This document shows positions 51,944-62,098 of a stretch of 64,000 bases of DNA, in pieces. The notes under the pieces were generated by a model. The model searched no databases. It had not been told where the DNA came from and worked only from the letters and a program-made list of their open reading frames with translations. Source of the stretch: Ramazzottius varieornatus (Eukaryota > Tardigrada > Eutardigrada > Parachela > Ramazzottiidae); contig BDGG01000017.1 in assembly GCA_001949185.1 (NCBI GenBank), positions 310,001 through 374,000 on the forward strand. Reading direction: 5' to 3'. How positions within the stretch are numbered: the first letter of the stretch is position 1; each line of letters begins with the position of its first letter. A program made the position numbers and the translations under genes.

Positions 51944-54900
51944 CTAGCGAAAGCTCGATGTGGTCAAGTAAATAAGACCACATTGATATGAAAACAATAT
52001 GTTTAGTCGCACGAACTTCAAGTGAGGCTGACTATTTGTGGGGGCATGTAACGTCTCGTTGGCTTTTCGCTCCTGCGTTTCCACCCAAGCGCTGTGAGTT
52101 TCTGCGGCGAACTCAGCGGATGAGATGGCCTGCTCCAGCCTTTCATGGTAGTCGGCGGCGCTGAGGCTAATGTTCTTCAGCCGTTCCCTGTTTTCGATCA
52201 TGGCCGGTGTCATATCGAATGGATCGACGTGCTTCAAGTAGCCGTAGAGCACGGACTGGATGCTCAGGTCGCCGTTGCACAGGTTCCAGTTGCACTTGCA
52301 GACGTAGACATCGCCGTACTCTTGTCTGAAGCAACCAACTTGATAGTCACCATTCCAGAATCTGTCGTTGATGCCAATGCCTATTAGGCTGGCCAAGACA
52401 TTACCAGTTATGTCGCTGCACTGACGACCCATGCCAATATCATCTACAAAACAGACTTGAGAGAGAACTGTGCTCTTCCCACCCCAGCTTATTTGTGTAC
52501 GTCAATTCGAATTCAGTAAATACAGGAGACTAAGTGGCCACCGCCGGATGAAAGTCCGACTGTGGCTAGAATGAGAAGTAACGTCACTCGTAAGCGGAGC
52601 GGCTGAATGGTTGGACAGCCACCATGCTTCACAATGCCAAGTTAGCTAACTTAATCGTATTTCCGGTTATTGCGCTATTTTCTGAAAATAAGGGGAGTTC
52701 CGGAAAGCAAATTGTAGCTACACGTTACGGAAGGGGCGGAACCAGGCGTTATTACAGTCGGAAAGTGAACCGGGGTGGCAACCTAATATCTGTGATCTAT
52801 GCCAGAACTGCACGGATTCGCACAGTGGTAGGAGAGCCAGCGATTCAAAAACAAATCCACACAAAAGCCCTGTTTCGCAAGTCATGTTTTCGCATTGCAC
52901 AGCATATGTATAGGTTTTATGCTGTGCTGCTGTCCACGGCTTATGTTTGCCTAATATCGCTGCACAGAATTTCAAATTCTGTGCAAGCTGAGTTGATTGC
53001 CGTATTGACCAGTTACGTTTCAAATTCGAAATTTCAAATTTCATTTCTCGTCTTGTTTTCCACCTTCCTTCTTTTGTCAAGAAATACCTTCCGTTGCCTA
53101 CGCGTCTCGGGACTCATCAGCCGTGAAAATGTCGGACAGCGAAAGCGGGAGCCAGAAGGAGAGAGATGATTAACAGCCAAGCCGGAGATGTAGATTTGCC
53201 TACAAACCGTGTCATCTGATTGTTCTTCTCCGTCAAGTGGCCGCCGAAAATCCATTCCAGTATGCCAGCGGATCTGCTCAGGACAAAGCATGGGAGTCTA
53301 TACGAGCTGCCTTGAAGGAAGCAGGGATTAAAGCCCAGGCACGAAGCAACTTTCTGAAAGTGAGGAAGCTGTTGGAAGATCAAGACAAGAAGACGAGCAA
53401 GCTTCCGAAGTCTGGTACGGTGGAACAGTATAAAGAGGTGAAGCAGCTGCTGGAAGAACTCGCCTTCCTGCGAAAGGAAGAAGCCAGACATCACGCCGAA
53501 GAAGCTGCAAAAGCGCCAGCTGTCCTTGCTGCGAAGAAGTCAAGCCGAAAAGCTAGGGGAGTCACGGAGGTCCAGCAGGGGAAGAACATTCGAGATGCTT
53601 CGATGGACATGATGAAACTACGTCGAGGTAAGGTTCAATCTTGACTACTGTTGCTTCCCCAGGTGAAGTGGCGCATTTTTCTGGTTTGTTAACCGGATAC
53701 TTGCGCAAGTGGTACTTTTGCCTTCTCACGGCGTCTACTTGCAGGAAAGCTTGGTTCTTCGAGTGATGACGGAGATACGGACGGGGAAGAGGAACACAAA
53801 ATCAATGGCCATATGGGAGTCAACACACGCAATCCGAACCGAAAAGCGGAACACGGGGAAGACGATGCTGATCGTTTCAAACGATACAGGCCACCGACCG
53901 GAGGCGATAGACTGGATGACGTTCTGTCGGCTTCTGCTAAGACCGAACAAGAGTACGGTACCATGAAGTTAGATTTGCACAACCGTCAGCTGGCATTTCA
54001 GGAGGCTCAGTTAGCTGAACAAAAGGCAGCCAGAGAGGAAGCTGCTGCTTTAAGAATTCGAGAACTCCAGCTCGAAACCATCAAGACTGAAGCGCGTATC
54101 AAAAGCGATCAAGAAAAAGACGCGTTACTAACCTCAGTGCTGAGGCGTATGATGGACAAGATGTCCTAAATGACCCTGCTAACTTTGTTCTCGACTGAAA
54201 GCGGGAGAAACCTTGGATCGCGACTAGTTTGATAACTTCTGATGTATTTCTGACTTTTATCCCGTCTTTTCTGCCTGGTGGCGCACTACGTCATGAAATG
54301 TGAAAAAGCTGTGGGGATGTTTTTGAGTCTTTTATTTTTCTTTCTGACGTCGTACGGTGAACTACAAAGTACAAATCAGCGGTTAAAATTCATTCAGCGG
54401 TCAGATAAACTTCCAAGTGCGGAGGATTGCAGAGAAAAGCCTGAGAAACGATATTGCTGTACAGACAGGCATGGCAGTTCATCAAGATGGTCCCTACTAA
54501 ATAGTAAACAGCGACTAGCTGGGAGTATAATCGCAGGTTCTTTTTAAAGTCCAGAAAAGCAAGCTTGTTGACGATCCAAACCCCCACTCGACACCTTGCC
54601 TGACGCCGGCGATACAGGTATTCCATGCTTGCTGGTCTGCGGTGACTCTTGCTCCCCCGAAAGGACTCAGCAAGTATCTGGACATAGGGTAGGCAGGATC
54701 TCCATAAAGGCTGTAGCAACTTCCGTCCGGTCTGTTGAAAGCAGCTCGTAGGTCGGTCAGGAGTCCACTCTCGCGAAGAATGCCTGCATCGTGCCTACAT
54801 TCTTCCATAGGCCCAAAGAGATGCCCGATTATCCCGTTCGGATACATTACAGACTGGAACTTGATACCGTGTTGTCGTTTGTGGACGCTGAAAGCTGCCT

Positions 54901-56308
54901 TTTGACTTCGAGAGGGACGAAAAGTAGGTCTCATGGTCCCGTCGATGAACCCAACACAAGTTTCCAGCGGAGCTCCCGTGCTGTGATCTTGGAAACAAAA
55001 GGTCGTAAGGGTGTTTCCGTTCATCCAAGGGCGAATTATAGCTGCAAAACACCAACCGGAAATGACCGAACGAAGTAAAATAGGATCTGGTATCGCGCGG
55101 GCAACCCGCTTGTCCTTTCCCGCAGCTTACCTCTCAACAAATGACCATGTTCTCGGTGAATCAACATAACGGTGTGATTAAAAATCCTGCTGAAGGAAAG
55201 AGCAGACCGCTTCATCAGTCGTTTGCTTTCGAAGAGTCGGTTAGGTGATACGAAGCGACGCAGTACGATGCAGATTGCTTCCAGTCCGGTAGCTCGATCC
55301 CTTTCAGGTGTGTAAACAACGTCCGGAACTCGCAGAGCCAGCCGAAGTCGTTCCAGGTGCAGCTTGTCGAACCTAAACCATTTCTGGGCGCTAGCCTGCG
55401 ATATGCGACCGAAGTCGAACTTTCTGCGGGGACGAGCTTTTAGCCGGTACTTCAGCAATCCAGCAGCCATTCCGATAGCCACAAGCCTCTTTAGCTTGTA
55501 GTGTGGAGCCATAGCTACATGAGTACCGATGAAAGAAGCAGAGGACCACAGAGTTTCGGAAAAAGAACATCGAGAGATTCAAAACTTCAAATTATTTCTC
55601 TGTTCACACAAAGAGCGGGCAATCGACCCCGTGAAAGTGGCGCATTTCCGGCTCGTTATGCTGCGATTTAGACCGCCAACTGCGAAACGTTTTTTCTGCA
55701 GAATTTGAATTGTATAGAATCACATGATTTTATACAATTTTTGTTGGAAACATGACTTGCGAAACAGGTCCAATGAGACTAGCTACTCGTATTGGTTCTG
55801 ATCACTGGGGATGACGAGCGAATGTGTGGACGCACAGGGTTTGCGAGTAGAGCTTTCTTGCCACCCTGATCAACCGACGCATTATTCTACAGTGCGGAAT
55901 TTTCGATTCGGAAAGCTTCATTATTTGTCTGGCAAAAGAGCCCCCCCCCTTCCTCTAGTTGATGTCGGCAATCTACCGGACTCTGGATGAAATGTATAGT
56001 GGACTTACTAATTGGAGGAAGTTCGTTGTTCCTGGCGAACTTTTCAGCTAACGCTTTGACGTAGTGTATGTAAACCGTGCAGTACGGAGCGTCGCACGAC
56101 CTTGCAGGCTTGGACTTGTCCTGATTCCAGACGTTCCAGTATCCTTTGTATGGGGCCAGTTGGCTGTAGTTGCCACCTAGACAAGCTTGTCGCTCCGTCA
56201 TGTTAGGGAATCTTTGTGGACCATCGAACGGTGCGATAAATTCGAATGTGCTGCATTCGTAACAATTGTAGTGGCCTTCGATCGGTGCTGCCACGTTCTT
56301 GCCTGGTA
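51944..56308 (-). CDS. Ly6/quiver-type three-finger surface protein (first exon not found)
   Basis: Two minus-strand exons join in phase 1: 56308-56009 and 52443-51944. The first opens HYNCYECSTFEF and holds TERQACLGGNYSQL and SCDAPYCTVYIHY. The second continues MGRQCSDITG...QVGCFRQ and closes the three-finger fold with VCKCNWNLCNGD. This is the cysteine layout of insect quiver/sleepless-type proteins, which are secreted or GPI-linked and modulate ion channels or adhesion. A helical tail of about 100 residues follows the fold, and the end is only weakly hydrophobic, so the anchor is uncertain. The signal-peptide exon must lie upstream of 56308 and was not found. The 3.6-kb intron contains a complete PIF/Harbinger element. 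Confidence 0.75.
53234..54169 (+). CDS. Harbinger Myb/SANT-like DNA-binding protein (start unresolved)
   Basis: Two exons in phase 1: about 53234-53627 and 53745-54169. Exon 1 gives AENPFQYASGSAQDKAWESI, then RKLLEDQDKK and GTVEQYKEVKQLLEEL, the spacing of the trihelix/Myb-like domain found in the second gene of Harbinger elements. That protein helps the transposase reach the nucleus and bind DNA. Exon 2 is acidic and then a long helix (AFQEAQLAEQKAAREEAAAL). The start is unclear: an ATG at 53129 opens MSDSESGSQKER but stops soon after, so an upstream splice or damage must be assumed. The intron (53628-53744, 117 bp) contains a diverged family-H hairpin. Confidence 0.75.
53650..53705. repeat. 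Diverged intronic hairpin repeat (family H) inside a transposon gene
   Basis: AAGTGGCGCATTTTTCTGG, loop GTTTGTTAA, then a decayed partner CCGGATACTTGCGC. It lies within the 117-bp intron of the Harbinger DNA-binding gene. Single arms also occur at about 54283 (GGTGGCGCACTACG) and 55636 (GAAAGTGGCGCATTTCCGG) elsewhere in the element. Confidence 0.55.
54390..55512 (-). pseudogene. HARBI1: HARBI1-type DDE transposase, frameshifted
   Basis: Minus-strand exon 1 (55512-55131) holds the N-terminal helical part (HLERLRLALRVPDVV, SPNRLFESKRL). It joins in phase to exon 2 (from about 55050), which has the catalytic D in VGFIDGTMRP, the second D in YGDPAYPMSRY and the final E in GVEWGFG. Directly after GVEWGFG the expected continuation IVNKLAFLDFKKNL is in a different frame (near 54567), after which the frame stays open to a stop at 54390 through YYLVGTILMNCHACLY. 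All three catalytic acids are present, but the last 60 residues cannot be made from this copy. It cuts and joins Harbinger ends when intact. Confidence 0.85.
55771..56008. other. Remaining part of the Ly6-like intron
   Basis: Host intron sequence to the right of the Harbinger element, up to the donor at 56008. A run of nine C lies near 55943. No gene is seen. Confidence 0.3.
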
Positions 56309-56895
56309 CTGCAATCCACATAATACTTTATGGCTGGCTGATCTGTGAGTGCGACACCCAAACTAGTTGTGGACACACAAAAGGCCATCGCACAATTCTC
56401 TCCCCGAAAGTTGCTCACTTTTACGAATTATTGGAGGTGTCACGGATCCCATGGTATTCGAGTTGCCACATCTTATCATGGGGAAGGTTTGTAGCCACAG
56501 GACGACACTGCTTGTGAAGTGTCCGGGGTAAAATTTCTTCATACAGGTGATGTGTCATCCAGTCACGCGTCTCCCCCAAGAGCAAGGTGGCGGAAGGTCT
56601 TGTTCACTGTCGAGATACAGGTGCTAAGAATCTAAACGAAGCTGGCAGAGCGAGATAACCATCTCCAAAAGAAGTTTTATATTTTAGCGGGGAGTATACA
56701 GTCGGTTCGGGGGGAAGATGGGAGTAAGGGCGTTCTTGGGTGAGTGCCTATTACTGCACTGCTGAAGAGATTTGGCAGATTACAGAGGTGCTCCGTTGTA
56801 TTGTATACGTAGCCACGGTTACATGCGCGATACCGGTTAACGAGCGGGGCAATACCGTAAGCCGTCAACAACTTTACCGCATCATCCGTGTAATA

Positions 56896-57135
56896 GGCAC
56901 CTTGCGTGCCAGCCAGAATTTCACTACGAACGTTCAAATTTCACGTCGCGCGGTGAGTCATCTGTGAGCGCGACGAAAATTACGTTGGGAGCGCTTCGTG
57001 ACGGTGAAAATGATACCGTTCGTCGTGTATTACTCGCGAGACGAAATTCGCTTTTCACGTCGACAAGGAAAGCTAAAATTCCCACCGTGAAATTTTGACG
57101 TTCGTAGATATCTTATCGGTGGCGCGCAAGGTGCC
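56896..57135. mobile_element. MITE with GGCACCTTGCG termini, copy 1 (240 bp)
   Basis: Terminal inverted repeats GGCACCTTGCGTGCCAGCC (left) and GGTGGCGCGCAAGGTGCC (right), with further matching GAATTTCACTACGAACGTTC and its inverse inside. It is flanked on both sides by TAATA (56891-56895 and 57136-57140), a probable target duplication. It has no coding capacity. Confidence 0.85.
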
Positions 57136-57140
57136 TAATA

Positions 57141-57558
57141 CCTTACGCGCCAGCCAGAATTTCGCTACGAGCGGCGGAATTTCACGTTGGAGAAATTCAC
57201 GGTTCTCCCCGACGTAAAATTTAAATTTGGCTTTTGCGAGAAAAACACGACGAACGGTGCAAAATAACCGATCAAGAAATTAAATAAGTTGGGGCAACGT
57301 TCGGCTTTGCCCCGGGTCGTGAGTGCTGTATGTTCACGGAGCTGTACTGCTGAACGGGAGAAATTTAGACAGTTGAATATTCGCGGAGCAGTCGGCGTCG
57401 TGAAATTTGACCGTCACGAACGAACAGGGCCTTCGTCGTTATTTTGCCACCGTCCCGAAGCGCCCTCAACGTAACTTACGTCGCGCTCGAAGATGACTCA
57501 CCGTTCAACGTGAAATTTGAACGTTCGTCGTGAGATTCTGGCTGGCGGGCAAGGTACC
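57141..57558. mobile_element. MITE with GG(C/T)ACCTTGCG termini, copy 2 (about 418 bp)
   Basis: Begins CCTTACGCGCCAGCCAGAAT directly after copy 1 and ends ATTCTGGCTGGCGGGCAAGG at 57554, followed by TACC. The inner inverted pair includes CGTGAAATTTGAACGTTCGT. It stands head to tail with copy 1, so either two insertions sit side by side or one element is nested in another. Confidence 0.75.
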
Positions 57559-58784
57559 TAAGAAAAAAAAAGAACACGTCTGGATGGTCCCGACGCCAAG
57601 GCGGGGACTGGAAAAAGTACAGCGACGACCATACAAAATAATTTGCCGGGAAGACAGATAGTATCGAGATGTACGAACTGTGGATGACGTAACTTTCAAG
57701 TACAGGTAAAATCTGATGACGCAACTTGCTGAAAGTTCCAGTTTTGAGTTTTGGCCTTTACGTGAAAACTTCATGCACAGGATACGCACAATACGAAACA
57801 TGAGCATTGTTTTGTGGGAGGAAGAATGCAGACAAGAAACCCCCCGAAAAGAAACCGATCAAGATGTCTCTGCATTCGGACGTCACAGTGAACTCATCCC
57901 GAGGACCATGTACAAGCGAATAGTGTAGAGAAAAAACAAAATGTAGAACGTGGATTATTATGTCGGATCAGACTTCAGGTAAAAAAGCACCGATATCAGC
58001 AACATCAAAAGAGTCCATGTCATCTGCCAGTTCATCGTTGGTCGACATCTCACACTGGCCGCTATCTAAGTCTTTCAGATGAACGTTAGAGCCGGTCGAG
58101 GCTGCAGGAGTGTGAGCGGTCTCATCAGGAAAACCATTCTTGTACCATTCAACGACAGTTTTGTGATCTATAACGATGTCTCGGTACAAGTGCACCAATG
58201 TCATCCAGTTCAGTCGGGAGTTCAAGATGGTACTGCGCAAGTATGTTTTCTTTCGCTTCAGTACTGGAACGACATCGTTTGGCCATAGCCAGCCCGTTTG
58301 GACTTATGGACAACCAGGGTCTAACGGGATCTTTACGCTCAATCGCCCACTGCATAACAGTCGTTCTGTGACGAAGATATTAGTGTAATGAAGTCACCAG
58401 CTTAGTTTCATGGTCTGCCCAAAATGCACGTTACGGCTATACTTTCCGTCTTCCATATGGGCTGATTGCACTAAATCCGCTGGTGCAAAGCAATCAATTG
58501 TGCCAGACCGGTACTTGTAATGCGCGTTGACAGCAATCGATATTGTGTTTGGATGAGGTCTACTTTGCTGGTGTTTGCGTTTGTAGAACATGACGCACTA
58601 GATGTCCAGCATCTTCCATATCGCATAAAGCCACATTCGAAAAATTAATTTTTACTACATGGTTACATCACACTGGTACTCCACTTTAAAATTTACGTCA
58701 TGGACAGATCATACTTTTGCCCTACTCGCTGTCTTTCCCGGCAAATATATTGCATTGGCCACGACTTTAAAAAGACAAAAGGTC
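57559..58784. other. Intergenic region with possible transposase remnant
   Basis: Minus-strand frames between 58591 and 57968 contain DIVIDHKTVVEWYKNGF and other pieces vaguely like IS1595/Merlin-type transposases, but the frame is broken and the resemblance is weak. Nothing else is seen. Confidence 0.25.
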
Positions 58785-58856
58785 TTCCCATGCGGGGAAT
58801 CGAACCCCGGCCGCCGCGGTGAAAGCGCGGAATCCTAGCCACTAGACCACATGGGA
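58785..58856 (-). tRNA. tRNA-Glu: tRNA-Glu (anticodon TTC)
   Basis: On the minus strand a complete cloverleaf: acceptor TCCCATG paired with CATGGGA, D arm TGGTCTAGTGGCTAGGATT, anticodon stem CCGCG/CGCGG around loop CTTTCAC (anticodon TTC), and T arm CCGGGGTTCGATTCCCCG; 72 bases with discriminator A. The internal promoter boxes for RNA polymerase III lie in the D and T arms as usual. No intron. The sequence is typical of eukaryotic nuclear tRNA-Glu. Confidence 0.97.
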
Positions 58857-58946
58857 CAAAGCAGTTAGACTGAGAGAGAATGTATAGCTTCAATATGTAG
58901 CGCACTGGCTCGTCTGAAGTCCGGACCTCATTGCAAAGGGTACGAG

Positions 58947-59071
58947 TACTGTAATGCTTCACGAATATCTCGCATTACGTCACAGTACGCGTAGCGTATG
59001 CGGGTAAGGTGACGCGTACAGTACACGCGTGTTGTAACGCTTGTGCGTGAGATTCATGAAGCATTACAGTA
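58947..59071. mobile_element. Palindromic MITE-like element, 125 bp
   Basis: Ends TACTGTAATGCTTCACGAAT and ATTCATGAAGCATTACAGTA are near-perfect inverses, and the inner ATCTCGCA / TGCGTGAGAT pair continues the stem. It starts about 90 bp from the tRNA gene. It has no coding capacity. Confidence 0.75.
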
Positions 59072-59429
59072 CATCTAACGTAAGACTTCCGATATGTTAG
59101 CTTTTAAACTGAAATTCGGAGCGAAGATTACATCCGGATGATCTTAGCGCTAGATAAATGCTGTTTTACAGGAAGCGTTGTGATGTTCCCGCTGAAGTTG
59201 ACACGTGAACCGAATGCAATGTATCTGATGGTGTTTTTCCAACCATGGTTTATTTGATTTCAAAGCTATGGAAATGCAGAAAGCCAGAAAGCCAGAAGGA
59301 TAGGAGCCGGCAATCAATAAGCCAAAGCTTGTCCATGAACTATTACTTCAAAAGTAATCATCGAGCACCATTCAAATGCGAGTTAGCGTTGCTTCCTTGT
59401 CCCAAATTCGACGCTCCCACGGGTCCACT
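59072..59429. other. Intergenic region
   Basis: Lies between the palindromic element and the 3' end of the Asn/Gly-rich secreted protein gene. No feature is supported. Confidence 0.3.
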
Positions 59430-61004
59430 TTAACTGAGCCCCACATTGTTTGTAGCGATGTTACCATACTGAGTACTACCCATACCTAAAGCGTTTCCCT
59501 TGGCCCCAGACATTGAAGAAAACTCGTAGACACCACCACTAACTCCATAGTTCATCTGACGCTTGTTACGGAACAAGTTCTGGTTCCTCATACCGAAAGC
59601 ATTTTTGGCAAAGTCCAGTTGCCCCAGTGTGCTACCACCAGCTTGCGCGGCTCCGCTGGCGGTGGGGTCGGTACCTGAAGGGAAATATACGTGTGGAAGA
59701 ACATTTCAAGACTGAACAACATATTCCATTAATTGCAAGCTCGGCAAACAATTCGACAGGTCATCTTTCCCAGGTGGCGCACTTTCTGAGTTTTTTCCAC
59801 CCGAGATGGTGCGCCAATTGGAGGGCATTTCTGTCAAGTCCGTCTGCCCCATGGCGCGCCTTTCCAACGTCATTTGCTGGAAATGTGCACCACTTTGGAT
59901 GTACGATCTTGAGGTGGTTATTTGCTTTGCGCGTTATTTGAATCCTACCTTGGGCCGAGTTGGCACTAAGACCGCTTGACGAGGTTCTTCCATTAGTGGC
60001 CTCGTTGTTAGCTTGGTTAATAGATGTGGCGGAGCCAGCGCCCTTGGTACCAGCGTTACCAGCGGCAGCAGCGTTACCAGTGGCTTGGTCTAACCTCTGG
60101 AATTGGTTTTGCTGTCCTTGCCGTTGAACTATAGTTCGCTGCACAGGACTGAGGCCGGATCCACGGTTGGGACTAGACTTACTAAAGCTATTCCTGCCAG
60201 CATTGTTGCGGAAGTTCTGTTGTCCTTGAACAGTACCACCTGCCTGAGCTGCTCCGTTGGCGGATGGTCCAACTCCTAATAAGAAGGAAAATCACGGTTG
60301 GAATCATACGACGTAAACAGTGCTTTATTTTGATCCTACCTTGGGCCGAGTTGGCGCTAAGACCGCTCGATGAGGTCCGGCCATTAGTTGCTTCGTTATT
60401 AGCCTTGTTGATAGATGTGGAAGAACCAGCGCCCTTGGTACCAGCGTTACCAGCGGCTGCAGCGTTACCAGTGGCTTGGTTTAGAATTTGGCCTTGTGTC
60501 TGTTGGCCTTGTTGCAGGACTTCGGTACGTTGAGGGCCCATTCCGCGGTTAGGACTGTTAGGACTGCCGAAGTTGTTCCTGCCCGAGTTGTTATTACCGA
60601 AATTGTTTCGGTTGTTGTTGCCCAAGTTGTTGTTGTTGTTTCCGTTGAAGTTGTCAGTGTCACGACGACTGTTACGATGATTCCTGTTTCGGTTGTTCAG
60701 GCCGTTGCGTTGGTCGCGGTCGCCAAACCGACCACGATCGTGGTTGCCGAATCGATCATTGTCATCGAAGTCGCCCAGACTGGCATCGCCAAACCCGTCT
60801 CGATCATTGAAACGATCTCTTCCTGCAAGAGAATAAATCCTATTAATATTTCAGGTTTCACCGATATTCCTACATGGTATCGAATAATTCCTGCGCATGC
60901 TGGAATCCATTAAATACAGCAATCAGAAGACATTAGCACTTACCAAAATTTTGAGCCGCAGCGTAACCGACTGCCACCAGCAACAGCAACAGACATTTCT
61001 GCAT
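59430..61004 (-). CDS. Asn/Gly/Ala-rich secreted protein with duplicated exon
   Basis: Four minus-strand exons (61004-60944, 60822-60340, 60275-59949, 59674-59430), all phase 1 introns, give 371 residues. A strong signal peptide (MQKCLLLLLLVAVGYAAAQ) is followed by a charged Asp/Arg/Asn part (DRDGFGDASLGDFDDNDRFG), poly-Asn, and then a module of about 60 residues found twice. That module runs from QATGNAAAAGNAGTKGAG to TSSSGLSANSAQ, once in exon 2 and once in exon 3, and ends at the same splice phase. The C-terminal exon has a dibasic RNKR site before MNYGVSGG. No known domain. A structural component of cuticle, mucus or egg coat, or a silk- or glue-like protein, would fit. Intron 3 carries hairpin repeats. 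Confidence 0.82.
59745..59925. repeat. Intronic hairpin repeat pair (family H)
   Basis: Two hairpins in intron 3 of the Asn/Gly-rich protein gene (59675-59948, 274 bp, phase 1): CCAGGTGGCGCACTTTCTGAG with GATGGTGCGCCAATTGG, and CCATGGCGCGCCTTTCCAAC with GAAATGTGCACCACTTTGG. Flanks AAGCTCGGCAAACAATTCGACAG and TGTCAAGTCCGTCTG match the family spacer. Confidence 0.85.
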
Positions 61005-62098
61005 CGTTTGCCGAAGACTGGATGGATGATGGAGAAACAAAGGACCCTGCGTGCAGTGAATAGCCGGACGAATGTTCAAAAACTACCGTTCTTCAGTTGA
61101 AGGATGGATCTTTCTGTTCGAGAACATGCTGAAGGGTGTCCGCACTGAGCTCAGCGTTGACAAACGTTTGGCATTACGATGAATTGCGGAATCGCCTGGG
61201 GACTCTGACGTATGGACCTGCTGTTTTCCGGTTGTATACAGTAGTCTGAAATTGGTTATCCTGCAGATCTGGTAGCCGGGTCTACCTGGGAAGACAGGTT
61301 GATCACATGCTGTCGGGAAATCAACATACCTTGCTACATACTGCATGGTGCAGTCTGTCTTCTCAAAGTTGGCACATGACTGTTTTCTGTCCCGAAAAAT
61401 GCACTGTTTCTCGAATCTAACTAATGTTTTTCTCATCAAATGTAGCGAACAGTTGTCTCTGTTTTGTTGTATGTTAGAAGTCAATCTATCGAACCTTGAC
61501 TTGAAAAACAAACTCCATTAATGATTCACAAAGGAGGCCAAAACGATTGTTTTAAAGTAGCGCCTGGAGGTTCAACCAGAAGTTGTGCCCACTCGCATTT
61601 CATCGGCAGACATGTGAAAAAGCCTGCTCTATCCATGAAAGTTAGAAGAAAAATCTCAAAGCTTCTTCGCAGGAAGGATTAGCTAAAAAGCGCTATTTTC
61701 CTGTTTTCCCGGTATCTCGACCTCTTTCGAAAAGGCGTCATTGCGAAGCCTGATGTCGATGAACACGCGTCGAGAGACTTTTTCCACCAGCGGAAGGACA
61801 ACTTTTGAGGAAATACCTCTGTCAGTTACGTGACACTTGTTTTCTGCATGCATTGCTATAGTTTTTTCGTTTTGCCAGTTTGCCTAGTGCACACTGCTTC
61901 AAACAAAAAGTTGTTTTGTATCACAATGGTGATTCTTTTGTTTGTGGATCGTCGATTTACGGCAGAAGGGGAGACAGCATACGACAAAATTACGGAGGCA
62001 AGACGAAAACTTTATAAATAAGGTGCGATCAGAGAGGAAGGATGGGATCTTTTGCGTGGGTTTACTGTCCTCTACTGTTCGCTGGATTCAAAACTGGA
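61005..62098. other. Intergenic region
   Basis: Upstream of the Asn/Gly-rich gene. A minus-strand open frame at 61083-61511 has several Cys (CIFRDRKQSCANF, TDCTMQYVARYVDF) but no recognised family, no signal peptide and no splice support, so I do not call it a gene. Nothing else is seen. Confidence 0.3.

Larger units (their letters stand above)
52867..55770. mobile_element. PIF/Harbinger DNA transposon, about 2.9 kb, in an intron
   Basis: Perfect 21-bp terminal inverted repeats: CCTGTTTCGCAAGTCATGTTT at 52869-52889 and its exact inverse at 55748-55768. They enclose two converging genes, a Myb/SANT-like DNA-binding protein (plus) and a HARBI1-type DDE nuclease (minus), the standard Harbinger layout. 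A perfect subterminal palindrome, GCACAGAATTT-C-AAATTCTGTGC, lies at about 52973-52995. The 3-bp target duplication usual for the group cannot be read clearly (AAA left, CAA right), which suggests age. The transposase is frameshifted, so this copy is probably dead. Confidence 0.9.

Noticed and set aside
57968-58591. Possible Merlin/IS1595-like transposase on the minus strand
   Set aside because: Only one short stretch (HKTVVEWYKNGF) is suggestive, frames are broken, and no catalytic motif is visible.
61083-61511. Cys-containing open frame on the minus strand
   Set aside because: No signal peptide, no splice sites, no known pattern. It overlaps the 5' flank of the Asn/Gly-rich gene.
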